In this document: in pieces, positions 39,878 to 49,475 of the stretch
Layout: the number at the start of each line of letters is the position of its first letter
How positions within the stretch are numbered: position 1 is the stretch's first letter
From: Psychrobacillus sp. NEAU-3TGS
GTDB lineage: Bacteria; Bacillota; Bacilli; Bacillales_A; Planococcaceae
NCBI RefSeq assembly: GCF_029955155.1
Contig: NZ_JAPNOZ010000010.1
Coordinates: 277,561-341,560, forward strand
Reading direction: 5' to 3'
Length of the DNA stretch: 64,000 nucleotides
Translations under genes and position numbers: made by a program
Notes under the pieces: generated by a model
The model's input: the letters and a program-made list of their open reading frames with translations, nothing else
Databases searched by the model: none
Told to the model about the DNA's origin: nothing

Positions 39878-42800
39878 ATTTAATAACAAATTTTGTTTTA
39901 CTATATCCTTCTTTTGCTTTCTCTACTTCTAAAATAGCTGGCATGGATGCTTTAAGCTCCGCAACATGGGAAATAACACCAATCATGCGTCCGGATTTTT
40001 GTAAGTCAACTAATGTGTCAATTGCTTTGTTCAATGATTCCTCGTCAAGTGAACCAAACCCTTCATCGATAAACATCGTATCAATCCGAATACTTCCTTG
40101 GAAGCTTTGAATGACATCAGCCATTCCAAGTGCTAGACATAGCGATGTATTAAACTTTTCACCACCCGAGAGTGTTTTAACATCCCTCGTTTGACCTGTA
40201 TAGGCATCGTACACATCCAATCCAAGTCCGCTTTGTTTGCCATGTGTCTCTTGTCGTTCACTTCGAAGCAATTGGAATTGACCATTCGACATATGCTTTA
40301 ATCGCTCATTTGCAGCAGCGATGATTTGCTCTAAATATTCAATTTGCACATAACGCTCAAAGGAAATTTTCAAATGATTTTGTCCGCGTAACATATCGTA
40401 TAAATCGACTATTCGATGCAATTGCTGCTCTAATCCCGCAATTCGTTCGCTTGTAGCAACAATTTTTTCCTCTAATATACGTCCTGCTTTTTCATATTCT
40501 TTTGTGCTATTTAAAGCATTTAGCGCTTGTTCGTATGTTTCCTTTAACTGAACAAGTTCTTCTTCTAATGGTGCAAGCTCAACTTTCACTTTCTTAGCTA
40601 GCTGTTGTCTTCCTTCTTTTACTTGCTCTGTTAACGTATGAACCGTTTGTTTATACGCCATGCATTGTTCTTTTAGCACCATTCGTTCTTTTTCGGATAG
40701 CTTAGCTGCTTTATATGCATCAACCGATTCAAAAGATGCTCTTACTAGTGCTTCTTGGAAGTTCTCAAACGCTTTATCATGCTTTTCTTTTGTTTCCTTT
40801 TTAGCCGCATCAGCATGTTCAAGCGTTAAAATTGCTTTCGTACAATCATCTTGAGCAGACTTCAGTCTATTCTGTGCTTTCTCCCATGCATGTTCTAATG
40901 CTTCTTTTTGTCGTCTGGCCTCCAGCAATTGAATTTGGAGCTCCTGTAAACTGGAGATATGTGCTGGAATCGCTGTTTTTTTCGATTCATATACGGCCTT
41001 TGCTTGTTCTAATAGTCCGTTTTGTTGTTGATAATTCATCTCCAACTGATTTTTTTCTTGTTCCAACTCCTCAACTTTGGCAAGCAAGTCTTTATAAGGT
41101 TGTTTTAAGAAAGAGAGCTTACTTTTTTCTACTCGAAGTGTAGACACATCTGTTTCTAACTGTTTTAATTCCCCTGACACTTGCTCTGCTTGTTCCATAT
41201 TAACTTGGAGCTGCTCTAATCGCTTTTGTAGATTTTGTAGCTGATTGTTTGATGCTTCTTTGTTTGCAAGTATGGTTAACCATTTTGTTTCTTGTTGTGT
41301 TAACCTTTCTTTTAGAAGGCGTAATGCTTCTTCGTTCACAGACTCTTCATGCGAATCCACAATAGTTGTATGATGCTCCTTACTGCCACAAACGGGGCAA
41401 GGTTCACCTGGAAGTAGTTTGGATGCTAAAATGCTCGCTTGGTTGCTCATCCATTTTCGTTCTTCTGTGTCATATGCTTTTTTCATTTCCCGAAAGAGGC
41501 TCTGTTGTTCTATTTCCTTTTCCATAAGTGCTTGTAATTCTTTTTCTTTCGCCAAGGATTCTTGAATTGCGGTGTGCTGCTCCTGTAATAGGCTAAGTTG
41601 TTGAACTTTTGTATCAAGCGGCTCCACAAGGTCTTCTAGCTTATCTATGACAATTTTTTGCTCTGTAGTAGTTTCTTTTTCTTTGCGGAAAAGTACCGAT
41701 TTCTCGTTCAATTGATTTTTTACCGATGCTGTACTTTTCTCCAGCAAAAGCATTTCTCTTTTCTTTGTTTCCAGTTCTTCAAATAAAGGTACTAGACCGT
41801 TTAATTGAAGAACAGTTTCGACACTTTTCTCACGAACTCCTTTCTTACTTACCTCATCGTTATAGACAATATTTACTTTCTTGAGGGTTTCTTCTGCTCT
41901 AGTCATTTCATCTCGAGCTAATTCAAACAACGTTTCTTTGTTTTGTACTTCCTTTTGGAGATCCGAATAATAAGTTTCAATTGCTTCTATCGTACTCGCA
42001 CGTTCGGCTGCTTCTACTTGTCTTTGTTTGTGAGCGTACACTTCATTTTGTTCTTTTAAACTTTCAAGTTGCTGTTCTTTTGTTTGAAGCTCTTGGAATC
42101 TTTCGTTTGTCGCTTTTGCTTCATAATAGGCAACTTGTTTCGCTTCGTGTTGTGTGTAAGCCTCTTTATACATGGATTCGTCTAGCCGAATCTTTTCTTT
42201 GTAAAAGTTCGTTTCTTCTTGCAAAGCATCGACTAATTGATACGTGTTAAAGCTACTAGACTCGATCAATTCAAACACACTCGATTCTCGCACTGGAAAG
42301 GAAGCTAAAATTTGCTCGGTATAACCATTTCGCGTTAGCTCTTCTTTTTTTAGTTCCGCTTCTGCAATAAGTTTTTTGTCTTTCAACTTCTCACTAATCA
42401 TTTTATACGGTTCTGTTTTGAATATTTTACGTAAAATAGCTTCTTTGTTTTCCGTTGGGGAAGTGAGAAGTTTTCTAAATTCACCTTGGGGTAGCATCAC
42501 AATTTGGCTGAATTGGTCAAGTGTTAGTCCTATTATTTCTTCTACTTTTTTATTAATTTCGGATACAATTTGTCTCTCGACTACCGGTACATCTCCTGTT
42601 TCTTGTAATTCGAAAAATTCATAGCGTTCGCCAGTTGCACTTTTATTTCCTTTTTTCACATGGGAAAGCTGTCGTAAAATGCGATACTTTTGGTTATGTA
42701 TTTCAAATATCAACTCGACAGCAGTATGTGTATCGTCTGTAGCAAAATCGCTTCGCAATATTTTAGTATCGCGTCTATCTTCACCGCTTCCAGACCCATA

Positions 42801-42956
42801 TAATGCAAAACAAATTCCATCAAAGATAGTCGTTTTACCAGCTCCGGTTGCACCGGAAATAACAAATAGGCGATTGTCTTTTAACTCTGTAAAATCAATC
42901 GTCTCCGAAAACTTATATGGACCAAAAGCGGTCATTGTCAGTTGAAGTGGCTTCAA
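39876..42956 (-). CDS. sbcC: exonuclease SbcC, ATPase subunit
   Basis: 1026 residues in the SMC-like layout. Walker A is GATGAGKTTIFDGI (about 35), two long coiled coils meet at a zinc hook GEPCPVCGSKEHH in the middle, and the ABC signature KTLSGGEKFNTSLCLALG and Walker B TMFIDEGFGSLD are near the end. With SbcD it cuts hairpin DNA and blocked ends. It starts at TTG, overlapping the sbcD stop by 4 bases (TTGA). Confidence 0.95.
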   Translation of the reverse strand: MKPLQLTMTAFGPYKFSETIDFTELKDNRLFVISGATGAGKTTIFDGICFALYGSGSGEDRRDTKILRSDFATDDTHTAVELIFEIHNQKYRILRQLSHVKKGNKSATGERYEFFELQETGDVPVVERQIVSEINKKVEEIIGLTLDQFSQIVMLPQGEFRKLLTSPTENKEAILRKIFKTEPYKMISEKLKDKKLIAEAELKKEELTRNGYTEQILASFPVRESSVFELIESSSFNTYQLVDALQEETNFYKEKIRLDESMYKEAYTQHEAKQVAYYEAKATNERFQELQTKEQQLESLKEQNEVYAHKQRQVEAAERASTIEAIETYYSDLQKEVQNKETLFELARDEMTRAEETLKKVNIVYNDEVSKKGVREKSVETVLQLNGLVPLFEELETKKREMLLLEKSTASVKNQLNEKSVLFRKEKETTTEQKIVIDKLEDLVEPLDTKVQQLSLLQEQHTAIQESLAKEKELQALMEKEIEQQSLFREMKKAYDTEERKWMSNQASILASKLLPGEPCPVCGSKEHHTTIVDSHEESVNEEALRLLKERLTQQETKWLTILANKEASNNQLQNLQKRLEQLQVNMEQAEQVSGELKQLETDVSTLRVEKSKLSFLKQPYKDLLAKVEELEQEKNQLEMNYQQQNGLLEQAKAVYESKKTAIPAHISSLQELQIQLLEARRQKEALEHAWEKAQNRLKSAQDDCTKAILTLEHADAAKKETKEKHDKAFENFQEALVRASFESVDAYKAAKLSEKERMVLKEQCMAYKQTVHTLTEQVKEGRQQLAKKVKVELAPLEEELVQLKETYEQALNALNSTKEYEKAGRILEEKIVATSERIAGLEQQLHRIVDLYDMLRGQNHLKISFERYVQIEYLEQIIAAANERLKHMSNGQFQLLRSERQETHGKQSGLGLDVYDAYTGQTRDVKTLSGGEKFNTSLCLALGMADVIQSFQGSIRIDTMFIDEGFGSLDEESLNKAIDTLVDLQKSGRMIGVISHVAELKASMPAILEVEKAKEGYSKTKFVIK

Positions 42957-44119
42957 GCTTTCTCTCCTCCTTCTCGTTCTTCCAGGATTGTTTGGCCAAG
43001 CACCTCTTTAAATAATTCCTCTGTTTCCTCCGTAGGCATTTTTCCGCTTAGTTCTTCATAAAATGCTTGAAACAGCGTAAAGTCGTCCATCTTTCTTCGA
43101 GGCATTGTTTCACTGTCCGCAGCTGTAATTTGTGCGCGAAATACTTTTCTTTCCACATGCATTGCATTCGGATAGACTGTTCGGATTTGTTCCATCGGCG
43201 ATAAAATAGGCGTCTCATCGAGCAGTTTCACAAAAACAAAATCTTCACTTACTGGTTGCTTTAATATATCTTGCATATATCCTTCTACTGTCCGCATATC
43301 ACGATTCGGTGTTAATAATCTCTTTTCTATCGTTACATTTCCTACTTCATCCAGTTCCACTATAAAGAAACCTTTTTTATGATGCTCTTCTGAAATGGAG
43401 TATTTTAAAGGAGATCCCGCGTATTGAATCGTCTCGTTTAAAACATAGTGTGCCTGGTGAAGATGTCCAAGGGCCGTATAATGAAAGTTTTTAAAAAGGG
43501 CTGCATCTACATACTCTGCTCCTCCTATTGCAAGTGGACGCTCTGATTCACTCGTATTATCTTCCTCTTGCCCATGGGGAGTTACGAATGCATGTCCTAC
43601 AAAAACATGTCTTATCGAAGGATCTGCTTGTTTTTCTATTTCCTTTATGATTGCTTTCATCGCAGTTTGATGACTTGTAACAGACTCATCCTCTAAAATA
43701 TGACGTACTTGAGAAGGATCAGTATATGGGATTAAATGAAAGCAAACTTCACCGTATGCATCTTTTAATATGACTGGTTTTGGTTCTTTTGTTAGTTGAC
43801 CTACTATATGTAAACCTGTTTCTTTCATCAGTTTACTTCCAAAGTTCAATCGTCCAGGGCTATCATGATTTCCTGCAATACTAAGCACAGGAGTGTGCCG
43901 TTTTAAAACGATTTCGGCGAGCATTTCATCTAGTAAATTTACCGCGTCTGTAGGCGGAACAGCACGGTCATATAAATCACCAGCGATAATAACAGCGTCC
44001 GGCTTTTCTTGATCGATAGCTTTTATAAATTGTTTTAATACAAATTGTTGTTCTTCCGTCATGTATACACCTTGCACTAGTTTTCCTAAGTGCCAGTCTG
44101 CTGTATGAAAAAATTTCAA
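42953..44119 (-). CDS. sbcD: exonuclease SbcD, nuclease subunit
   Basis: 388 residues. The metallophosphoesterase motifs are all present: FFHTADWHLGK, IAGDLYDRAVP, SIAGNHDSPGR, VGHAFVT and ALGHLHQAH. The C-terminal capping domain is the normal length. It starts at TTG with AAGGGGG upstream and forms an operon with sbcC. Confidence 0.95.
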   Translation of the reverse strand: MKFFHTADWHLGKLVQGVYMTEEQQFVLKQFIKAIDQEKPDAVIIAGDLYDRAVPPTDAVNLLDEMLAEIVLKRHTPVLSIAGNHDSPGRLNFGSKLMKETGLHIVGQLTKEPKPVILKDAYGEVCFHLIPYTDPSQVRHILEDESVTSHQTAMKAIIKEIEKQADPSIRHVFVGHAFVTPHGQEEDNTSESERPLAIGGAEYVDAALFKNFHYTALGHLHQAHYVLNETIQYAGSPLKYSISEEHHKKGFFIVELDEVGNVTIEKRLLTPNRDMRTVEGYMQDILKQPVSEDFVFVKLLDETPILSPMEQIRTVYPNAMHVERKVFRAQITAADSETMPRRKMDDFTLFQAFYEELSGKMPTEETEELFKEVLGQTILEEREGGEKA

Positions 44120-44251
44120 TGCAAAGCCCCCTTTCGGTATTCAATATGTCTATTTTAACAGATGAAAACGCTTGTAAAATATGGAATTATCAAAAATTTC
44201 AGTGCACCTTATTCTTTGACATGTTATTATGTTTGTGGGAGGAGGATGTTT

Positions 44252-45736
44252 ATGTCATCAGAAGCTTATCAACTAACAGCCATAATAATTTATATGGTTG
44301 CAATGCTAGCTATAGGCTGGTATTCGTATAGAAAAACGTCCAACTTAACAGATTACATGCTTGGTGGTCGTTCACTAGGTCCTGCTGTTACTGCATTAAG
44401 TGCAGGCGCTGCAGATATGTCCGGTTGGTTACTAATGGGATTACCTGGAGCCATTTATCTTTCAGGTATGGGACAGGCGTGGATCGCAATTGGTCTTACA
44501 ATTGGTGCTTATCTAAACTGGTTATTTGTTGCACCAAGACTGCGTGTATATACACAAGTATCTAATGATTCTATTACAATTCCAAGTTATTTGGAGAGTC
44601 GTTTGAAGCAGTCGTCTCGCTTATTACGAGTGGCATCCGGTATTATTATTTTGTTATTCTTCACGTTTTATGTATCTTCAGGAATGGTATCAGGCGGAGT
44701 TTTCTTTGAAAGCTCATTTGGCCTAGATTATCACACTGGTCTATTAATTGTTTCAGGCGTAACTGTTGCCTATACATTGTTCGGAGGCTTCCTAGCAGTT
44801 AGTTACACAGATTTCCTTCAAGGTCTTCTAATGTTCCTTGCGTTAATTTCTGTACCGATTGTGGGAGTATTTACAACAGGTGGATTAGGTGAAACAATTG
44901 AATCTATTAAAGCTGTAAATCCGACGCATCTAAGTCTTTTTGCAGGTACATCCTTAGTCGGTGGAATTTCTGCCGTTGCTTGGGGACTAGGTTACTTTGG
45001 TCAACCGCATATTATCGTTCGCTTCATGGCAATCAGCTCTGTAAAAGAAACCAAACAAGCACGTCGTATCGGTATTGGCTGGATGATTCTAAGCCTGGGC
45101 GGAGCAATTGCTACTGCTTTAGTTGGGGTTGCTTACTATCAACAGAATCCAGGATTAAGTCTGGATAATCCAGAAACTGTATTCATCGCACTTGGACAAA
45201 TAATATTCCATCCGTTCATTGCAGGTATTATGCTTGCAGCTATTTTAGCTGCTGTTATGAGTACAATTTCTTCACAATTAATCGTTACATCGTCTGCATT
45301 AATAGAAGATTTATACAAAGCAGTTATTAAAACAGATGCTCCAGATAAAACGTATGTACTCTATGGACGTATCGCTGTACTTTTAGTTTCACTAATCGCT
45401 TTAGCTGTTGCATGGGATCAAAATTCAACCATTTTAAAACTTGTTTCTTTTGCATGGGCAGGTTTTGGAGCAGCATTTGGTCCAATTATTTTACTAACAC
45501 TTTACTGGAGAAAGATTACTTCAGCGGGTGCTTTAGCAGGTATGATAGTCGGAGCTATAACTGTATTAGTATGGGGCACGAATAAAGCACTTTCAGCTGC
45601 TTTGTATGAAATCGTTCCTGGGTTTATTTTAGCATTAATTGCTGCAGTAGTTGTCAGCTTAATGACGTATAAACCTAACGCTGAGATTGATAAAGAATTC
45701 GATGAAACAGTACGTTTATTAAAACGGGATCGATAA
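44252..45736 (+). CDS. putP: sodium/proline symporter (PutP/OpuE family)
   Basis: 494 residues with 13 helices of the sodium:solute symporter family. Typical segments are SNLTDYMLGGRSLGP, SAGAADMSGWLLMGLPGAIY (Na+ and proline site of PutP), YTLFGGFLAVSYTDFLQG and GLGYFGQPHIIVRFMA. ATG at 44252 is 6 nt after GGGAGGAGG; upstream in-frame ATGs (44162, 44246) are poor. It takes up proline for nutrition or osmoprotection; which of the two (PutP or OpuE) cannot be told here. Confidence 0.9.
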   Translation: MSSEAYQLTAIIIYMVAMLAIGWYSYRKTSNLTDYMLGGRSLGPAVTALSAGAADMSGWLLMGLPGAIYLSGMGQAWIAIGLTIGAYLNWLFVAPRLRVYTQVSNDSITIPSYLESRLKQSSRLLRVASGIIILLFFTFYVSSGMVSGGVFFESSFGLDYHTGLLIVSGVTVAYTLFGGFLAVSYTDFLQGLLMFLALISVPIVGVFTTGGLGETIESIKAVNPTHLSLFAGTSLVGGISAVAWGLGYFGQPHIIVRFMAISSVKETKQARRIGIGWMILSLGGAIATALVGVAYYQQNPGLSLDNPETVFIALGQIIFHPFIAGIMLAAILAAVMSTISSQLIVTSSALIEDLYKAVIKTDAPDKTYVLYGRIAVLLVSLIALAVAWDQNSTILKLVSFAWAGFGAAFGPIILLTLYWRKITSAGALAGMIVGAITVLVWGTNKALSAALYEIVPGFILALIAAVVVSLMTYKPNAEIDKEFDETVRLLKRDR

Positions 45737-45749
45737 TAAATAATAGAGG

Positions 45750-45777
45750 CTGACCGATTATATCGGTCAGTTTTTTT
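45750..45777 (+). terminator. terminator of the symporter gene
   Basis: CTGACCGAT pairs with ATCGGTCAG and is followed by TTTTTTT. Confidence 0.88.
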
Positions 45778-45882
45778 GTTGAATTTAAACTATCCTAGAG
45801 GAAATTTCTCGCTATTTTAGTTGTTTACCTATCTACCTCTAAGCTAAAAGTTCTAATGAAATATTTATACTTAATTCCCTAT

Positions 45883-45918
45883 ATGACACTTGTCATACTT
45901 AAGACTTGACGTTTATGT
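45883..45918 (+). promoter_or_regulatory. candidate DesR-binding region upstream of des
   Basis: The perfect dyad ATGACA-CT-TGTCAT (45883-45896) is followed by a looser TTGACGTTTATGTC (about 45905-45918), about 70-100 bp before the desaturase start. Two adjacent sites upstream of des are known for DesR in B. subtilis. The assignment is by analogy. Confidence 0.5.
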
Positions 45919-45981
45919 CTACTCCTAATAACAGCATACCTTTATAGTTAGGGTAATGATTCTCTTATAGGAGGAATACTA

Positions 45982-47034
45982 ATGAGCAGAGAAAAAACAC
46001 TTGAATTACGCAAAAATGTAAAGCCATTTGAAAACTCTGAGTTGAAAAAGAGTATTGTTCAACTTATTAATACAATTCCACCATTTTTTATCCTTTGGTT
46101 TTTAGCCTATATGAGTTTAGATATTTCTGTTTGGCTAACAATTGCTCTATCTATAATCGCTGGAGGTTTCGTTATTCGTGTTTTCATTATTTTTCATGAC
46201 TGCACACATGGTTCTTTCTTTAAAAATAAAAAAGCAAACAATATTACTGGTACAATAACAGGAATTATTACGTTATTTGCCTATGAAAAGTGGAAACGTG
46301 AACATAATATCCATCACGCAACGAGCGGTAACTTAGATAAACGCGGTGTCGGTGATATATGGATGATGACTGTAGAAGAATATATTGAAGCTACTCCAAT
46401 GAAGCGACTTTCTTACAGACTGTATCGAAATCCAATTGTTATGTTCGGTCTAGGACCTGCATTACTATTTTTAGTAAGCAATCGTTTTAATCGAAAAGAT
46501 GCTCGACCTAAAGAGCGTAATAACACGTATTTGATTAACATTTCAGTTATTGTTATTTATTCTCTTATGGTTTGGTTAATAGGTTGGCAAGCATTTGCAA
46601 TTATTCAAGGAACGATTCTTTTCGTTGCTGGTTCACTAGGTATTTGGTTGTTCTATGTACAGCACCAGTTTGAAGATTCGTATTTTGAAGATGAAGCTGA
46701 TTGGGATTATGTAAAAGCTGCTGTTGAAGGAAGTTCTTATTATAAATTACCAAAGGTTTTACAATGGGTAACTGGTAATATTGGCTTTCACCATGTGCAT
46801 CATTTAAGTCCAAGAGTTCCTAACTATAACTTAGAAAAAGCACATGAATCGACTCCACCTTTACAGAAAGCAACAACGATCAATCTTCGGACTAGCTTAC
46901 AATCTATCCGGTTCCGCTTGTTTGATGAAGCTAACAAAAACTTTGTAAGCTTTAAAGAAATTAAACACTTACTCAAACAACAGAAGCATTCCGCTATGCT
47001 ACATGCTAAAAATGCAACAACCGAAGGAAAATAG
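45982..47034 (+). CDS. des: membrane fatty-acid desaturase Des
   Basis: 350 residues with the three histidine boxes: HDCTHGS (about 73), HNIHHA (about 110) and HHVHHLSPRVPNY (about 275). There are four to six helices between. It is a delta5-type acyl-lipid desaturase that makes phospholipid chains more fluid after cold shock. Directly followed by desK and desR in the same order as in B. subtilis; a partial terminator lies between. Ribosome site AGGAGGA. Confidence 0.92.
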   Translation: MSREKTLELRKNVKPFENSELKKSIVQLINTIPPFFILWFLAYMSLDISVWLTIALSIIAGGFVIRVFIIFHDCTHGSFFKNKKANNITGTITGIITLFAYEKWKREHNIHHATSGNLDKRGVGDIWMMTVEEYIEATPMKRLSYRLYRNPIVMFGLGPALLFLVSNRFNRKDARPKERNNTYLINISVIVIYSLMVWLIGWQAFAIIQGTILFVAGSLGIWLFYVQHQFEDSYFEDEADWDYVKAAVEGSSYYKLPKVLQWVTGNIGFHHVHHLSPRVPNYNLEKAHESTPPLQKATTINLRTSLQSIRFRLFDEANKNFVSFKEIKHLLKQQKHSAMLHAKNATTEGK

Positions 47035-47043
47035 GCCTTTAGC

Positions 47044-47079
47044 AAAAACCATTCCATTGTAACGAGGAATGGTTTTTCC
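47044..47079 (+). terminator. intercistronic terminator between des and desK
   Basis: AAAAACCATTCC pairs with GGAATGGTTTTT. It probably reduces desK-desR levels relative to des. Confidence 0.7.
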
Positions 47080-47100
47080 TTTATAATAAAGAAAAGTGAG

Positions 47101-48246
47101 GTGTATTCGTTGCCAAAATGGTATCAGATTTTCCCTAAATATCCTTGGTTAAGTATTTACGCTTGGATTGTTTTTTGTATTTTTCCTTTCTTTTTTATAT
47201 TTAAATCAAGCACTCCTATAGAAATTGTCGTTGGATTAACTTTAACGATTTTATTTTTTATTGCTTACCGTCTATCATTTACTTCTACCGGCTGGCTTTT
47301 ATATGTATGTGTAGCTATCGAAATAGCTATTAGTGTAACGATGACTCTACTTTTTGGTTATATTTACTTTTCTATCTTTTTATCTTTCTTTATTGGCCAT
47401 ATACAGCATAAAATCAGTTTTTTTATCATCTATAGCGTCCATATAGTGGCTATCATAGTAGCTGTCATTATCGGCTTCTTTATGCAAACAGAACTTTTTC
47501 TATCCCATCTTCCTTTTTTAATAGCCTGTTTAATAGGAGTAATTTTATTACCTTTTAATACGTATAACCGAAATAAGCGAGAAATGTTAGAGGGACAACT
47601 AGAAGATGCCCAGAAACGAATTGCTCAATTTACCATTATTGAAGAAAGAGAACGAATTGCGAGAGACTTACATGATACACTCGGACAAAAGCTATCGCTC
47701 ATCGGGTTAAAAAGTGATTTGGCAGGTCGGCTTATCGAAAAAAATCCACAAGCGGCCAAAAATGAAATTAATGATATTAACCAAACAGCTCGCTCTGTTT
47801 TGAAAGAAGTACGGGAACTAGTCGCAAATATGCGAGGAAATAAGCTCGAAGATGAACTTTTTCGAGTGAAACAAATACTTCTCGCTGCGGAGATTTCCTG
47901 CAATGTGAGCGGAACATTAGAACTAAAAAATACTCCATTACTTGTCGAAAATGTACTTAGCATGTGCTTAAAAGAAGCGGTCACAAATGTGGTAAAACAT
48001 AGCAATGCTACTTCATGTTCAATCTCGATTAAACAATCCAAAAAAGAAACATTACTCAACGTGCATGATAACGGTGTAGGGCTCGATATGAAAGACGACT
48101 GGACAAAAGGACATGGCCTTCGCGGTATAAAAGAAAGATTGGAGTTTGTGAATGGCAGTTTCGACATCCACACCAAAAACGGTACTACGCTGAATATACG
48201 AGTGCCCATAGTAATTCAACAAATAAGACAGGAGGAACAAACATGA
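47101..48246 (+). CDS. desK: thermosensor histidine kinase DesK
   Basis: 381 residues. Four or five N-terminal helices form the sensor. They are followed by a linker coiled coil and the HisKA_3 motif ERERIARDLHDTLGQKLSLIGLKSDL-type (phospho-His at about 190), then an ATPase domain with MCLKEAVTNVVKHSNA and DNGVGLD. The sequence around the His is nearly that of B. subtilis DesK. It acts as kinase in the cold and as phosphatase of DesR in the warm. TTG at 47110 fits GAGGTG better than GTG 47101. It overlaps desR by 4 bases. Confidence 0.92.
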   Translation: MYSLPKWYQIFPKYPWLSIYAWIVFCIFPFFFIFKSSTPIEIVVGLTLTILFFIAYRLSFTSTGWLLYVCVAIEIAISVTMTLLFGYIYFSIFLSFFIGHIQHKISFFIIYSVHIVAIIVAVIIGFFMQTELFLSHLPFLIACLIGVILLPFNTYNRNKREMLEGQLEDAQKRIAQFTIIEERERIARDLHDTLGQKLSLIGLKSDLAGRLIEKNPQAAKNEINDINQTARSVLKEVRELVANMRGNKLEDELFRVKQILLAAEISCNVSGTLELKNTPLLVENVLSMCLKEAVTNVVKHSNATSCSISIKQSKKETLLNVHDNGVGLDMKDDWTKGHGLRGIKERLEFVNGSFDIHTKNGTTLNIRVPIVIQQIRQEEQT

Positions 48247-48842
48247 TACGAATTGTCATTGCGGAAGATCAACGAATGGTATTAGGAGCTCTAGGTTCAC
48301 TTTTAGATTTGGAAGAGGATATGGAAGTTGTCGGAAAAGCAAGTAATGGAGAAGAAGCCTTGAAGTTAATCGAAGAACTGCAGCCTGATATTTGTATTAT
48401 GGACATTGAGATGCCAGTCAAAAGTGGACTAGATGCTGCGGAGCAACTGAAAGAAAGTAATTGTAAGGTCATTATTTTAACCACTTTTGCAAGATCTGGC
48501 TATTTTGAACGTGCACGAAAAGCTGGAGTAAGTGGTTATTTACTAAAAGATAGTCCGAGTGAAGAACTTGCGAATTCTATCCGTATTATTATGGATGGTC
48601 GCCGTATCTATGCACCGGAGCTAGTTGATATTGCTTATGAAGGTGAAAATCCTCTTACAGAGCGTGAAAGCCAAGTGCTGGAACTTATCGCGAATGGTAA
48701 AAACACAAAAGAAATTGCAAAGGAACTTTATATTACTACAGGTACTGTTCGCAACTATATTTCCGTTATTTTGGATAAGTTAGATGTAGGCAATCGAATT
48801 GAAGCGATCGCCAGATTTAAAGAAAAAGGTTGGTTTAAATAG
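48243..48842 (+). CDS. desR: response regulator DesR
   Basis: 199 residues, NarL/LuxR type. The receiver has the phospho-Asp in DICIMDIEMPVKSGLD (about 54) and the switch Thr in IILTTFARSGYF. The C-terminal helix-turn-helix is NPLTERESQVLELIANGKNTKEIAKELYITTGTVRNYI-type. Phosphorylated DesR activates des, and this gene closes the des-desK-desR unit. Confidence 0.92.
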   Translation: MIRIVIAEDQRMVLGALGSLLDLEEDMEVVGKASNGEEALKLIEELQPDICIMDIEMPVKSGLDAAEQLKESNCKVIILTTFARSGYFERARKAGVSGYLLKDSPSEELANSIRIIMDGRRIYAPELVDIAYEGENPLTERESQVLELIANGKNTKEIAKELYITTGTVRNYISVILDKLDVGNRIEAIARFKEKGWFK

Positions 48843-48853
48843 TCGTTTTCACT

Positions 48854-48882
48854 GCTTAAAGTATTTACTTTAAGCTTTTTTT
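48854..48882 (+). terminator. terminator of desR
   Basis: GCTTAAA pairs with TTTAAGC and is followed by TTTTTTT. Confidence 0.8.
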
Positions 48883-48945
48883 ATTTCCACTAAACTTTTT
48901 GCTCCCTCAAAGGGTATATATAAGTGAAAGGAGTGAACAAGTTAC

Positions 48946-49473
48946 ATGCATGAGGATATTTTGAAAGAGATTAAAAAAGGAAATAGAGATGCATTTCGCC
49001 ATCTTTACGATGAGTATGCAGGTTATGCACTACGAACTGCAAAAGCGATTACTCGTAACGACGAACTTGCAAAAGACGCAGTGCAGGAGGCTTTTATTCG
49101 TGTATACCGTAATATATCTTCATACGATTCTACACTTTCTTTTGGTGCTTGGTTTTATCGAATTTTAGTCAATGAATGTAACCGACTTTTATCAAAGGAA
49201 AAAAAGGTAGTACCTATAGATACTTCATTAATGGAGGGAAACCCGCAGCTAACTGAGCCTTCTGAAGAAGGAGTTACCGATTTGTATGGAATTATCCAGC
49301 ATTTGGCTGACCTGTACCGGATACCACTATTACTGAAATATATAAAGGGATTCTCTGAAAAAGAAATTGCAGATATTCTAAATCTAAATCAAAATACCGT
49401 AAAGTCAAGGCTCTTTAACGGAAGGAACTTGTTAAGGGATCAACTCAGCCTGATGGAAATGGAGGGAAAATAA
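48946..49473 (+). CDS. ECF-type sigma factor (SigW/SigX-like group)
   Basis: 175 residues: region 2 (FRHLYDEYAGYALRTAKAIT; DAVQEAFIRVYRNISSYD; FGAWFYRILVNECNRLL) and region 4 (LYRIPLLLKYIKGFSEKEIADILNLNQNTVKSRLFNGR). The ribosome site is AAAGGAGTG. An AAC...GGGTATA arrangement upstream (48893-48917) may be its own ECF promoter. It lies 2 bp before an anti-sigma-like gene. Confidence 0.86.
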   Translation: MHEDILKEIKKGNRDAFRHLYDEYAGYALRTAKAITRNDELAKDAVQEAFIRVYRNISSYDSTLSFGAWFYRILVNECNRLLSKEKKVVPIDTSLMEGNPQLTEPSEEGVTDLYGIIQHLADLYRIPLLLKYIKGFSEKEIADILNLNQNTVKSRLFNGRNLLRDQLSLMEMEGK

Positions 49474-49475
49474 AT

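Noticed and set aside
47625..48209. 194-residue minus-strand frame inside desK
   Set aside because: DesK motifs on the plus strand are decisive and the antisense frame has no start signal.
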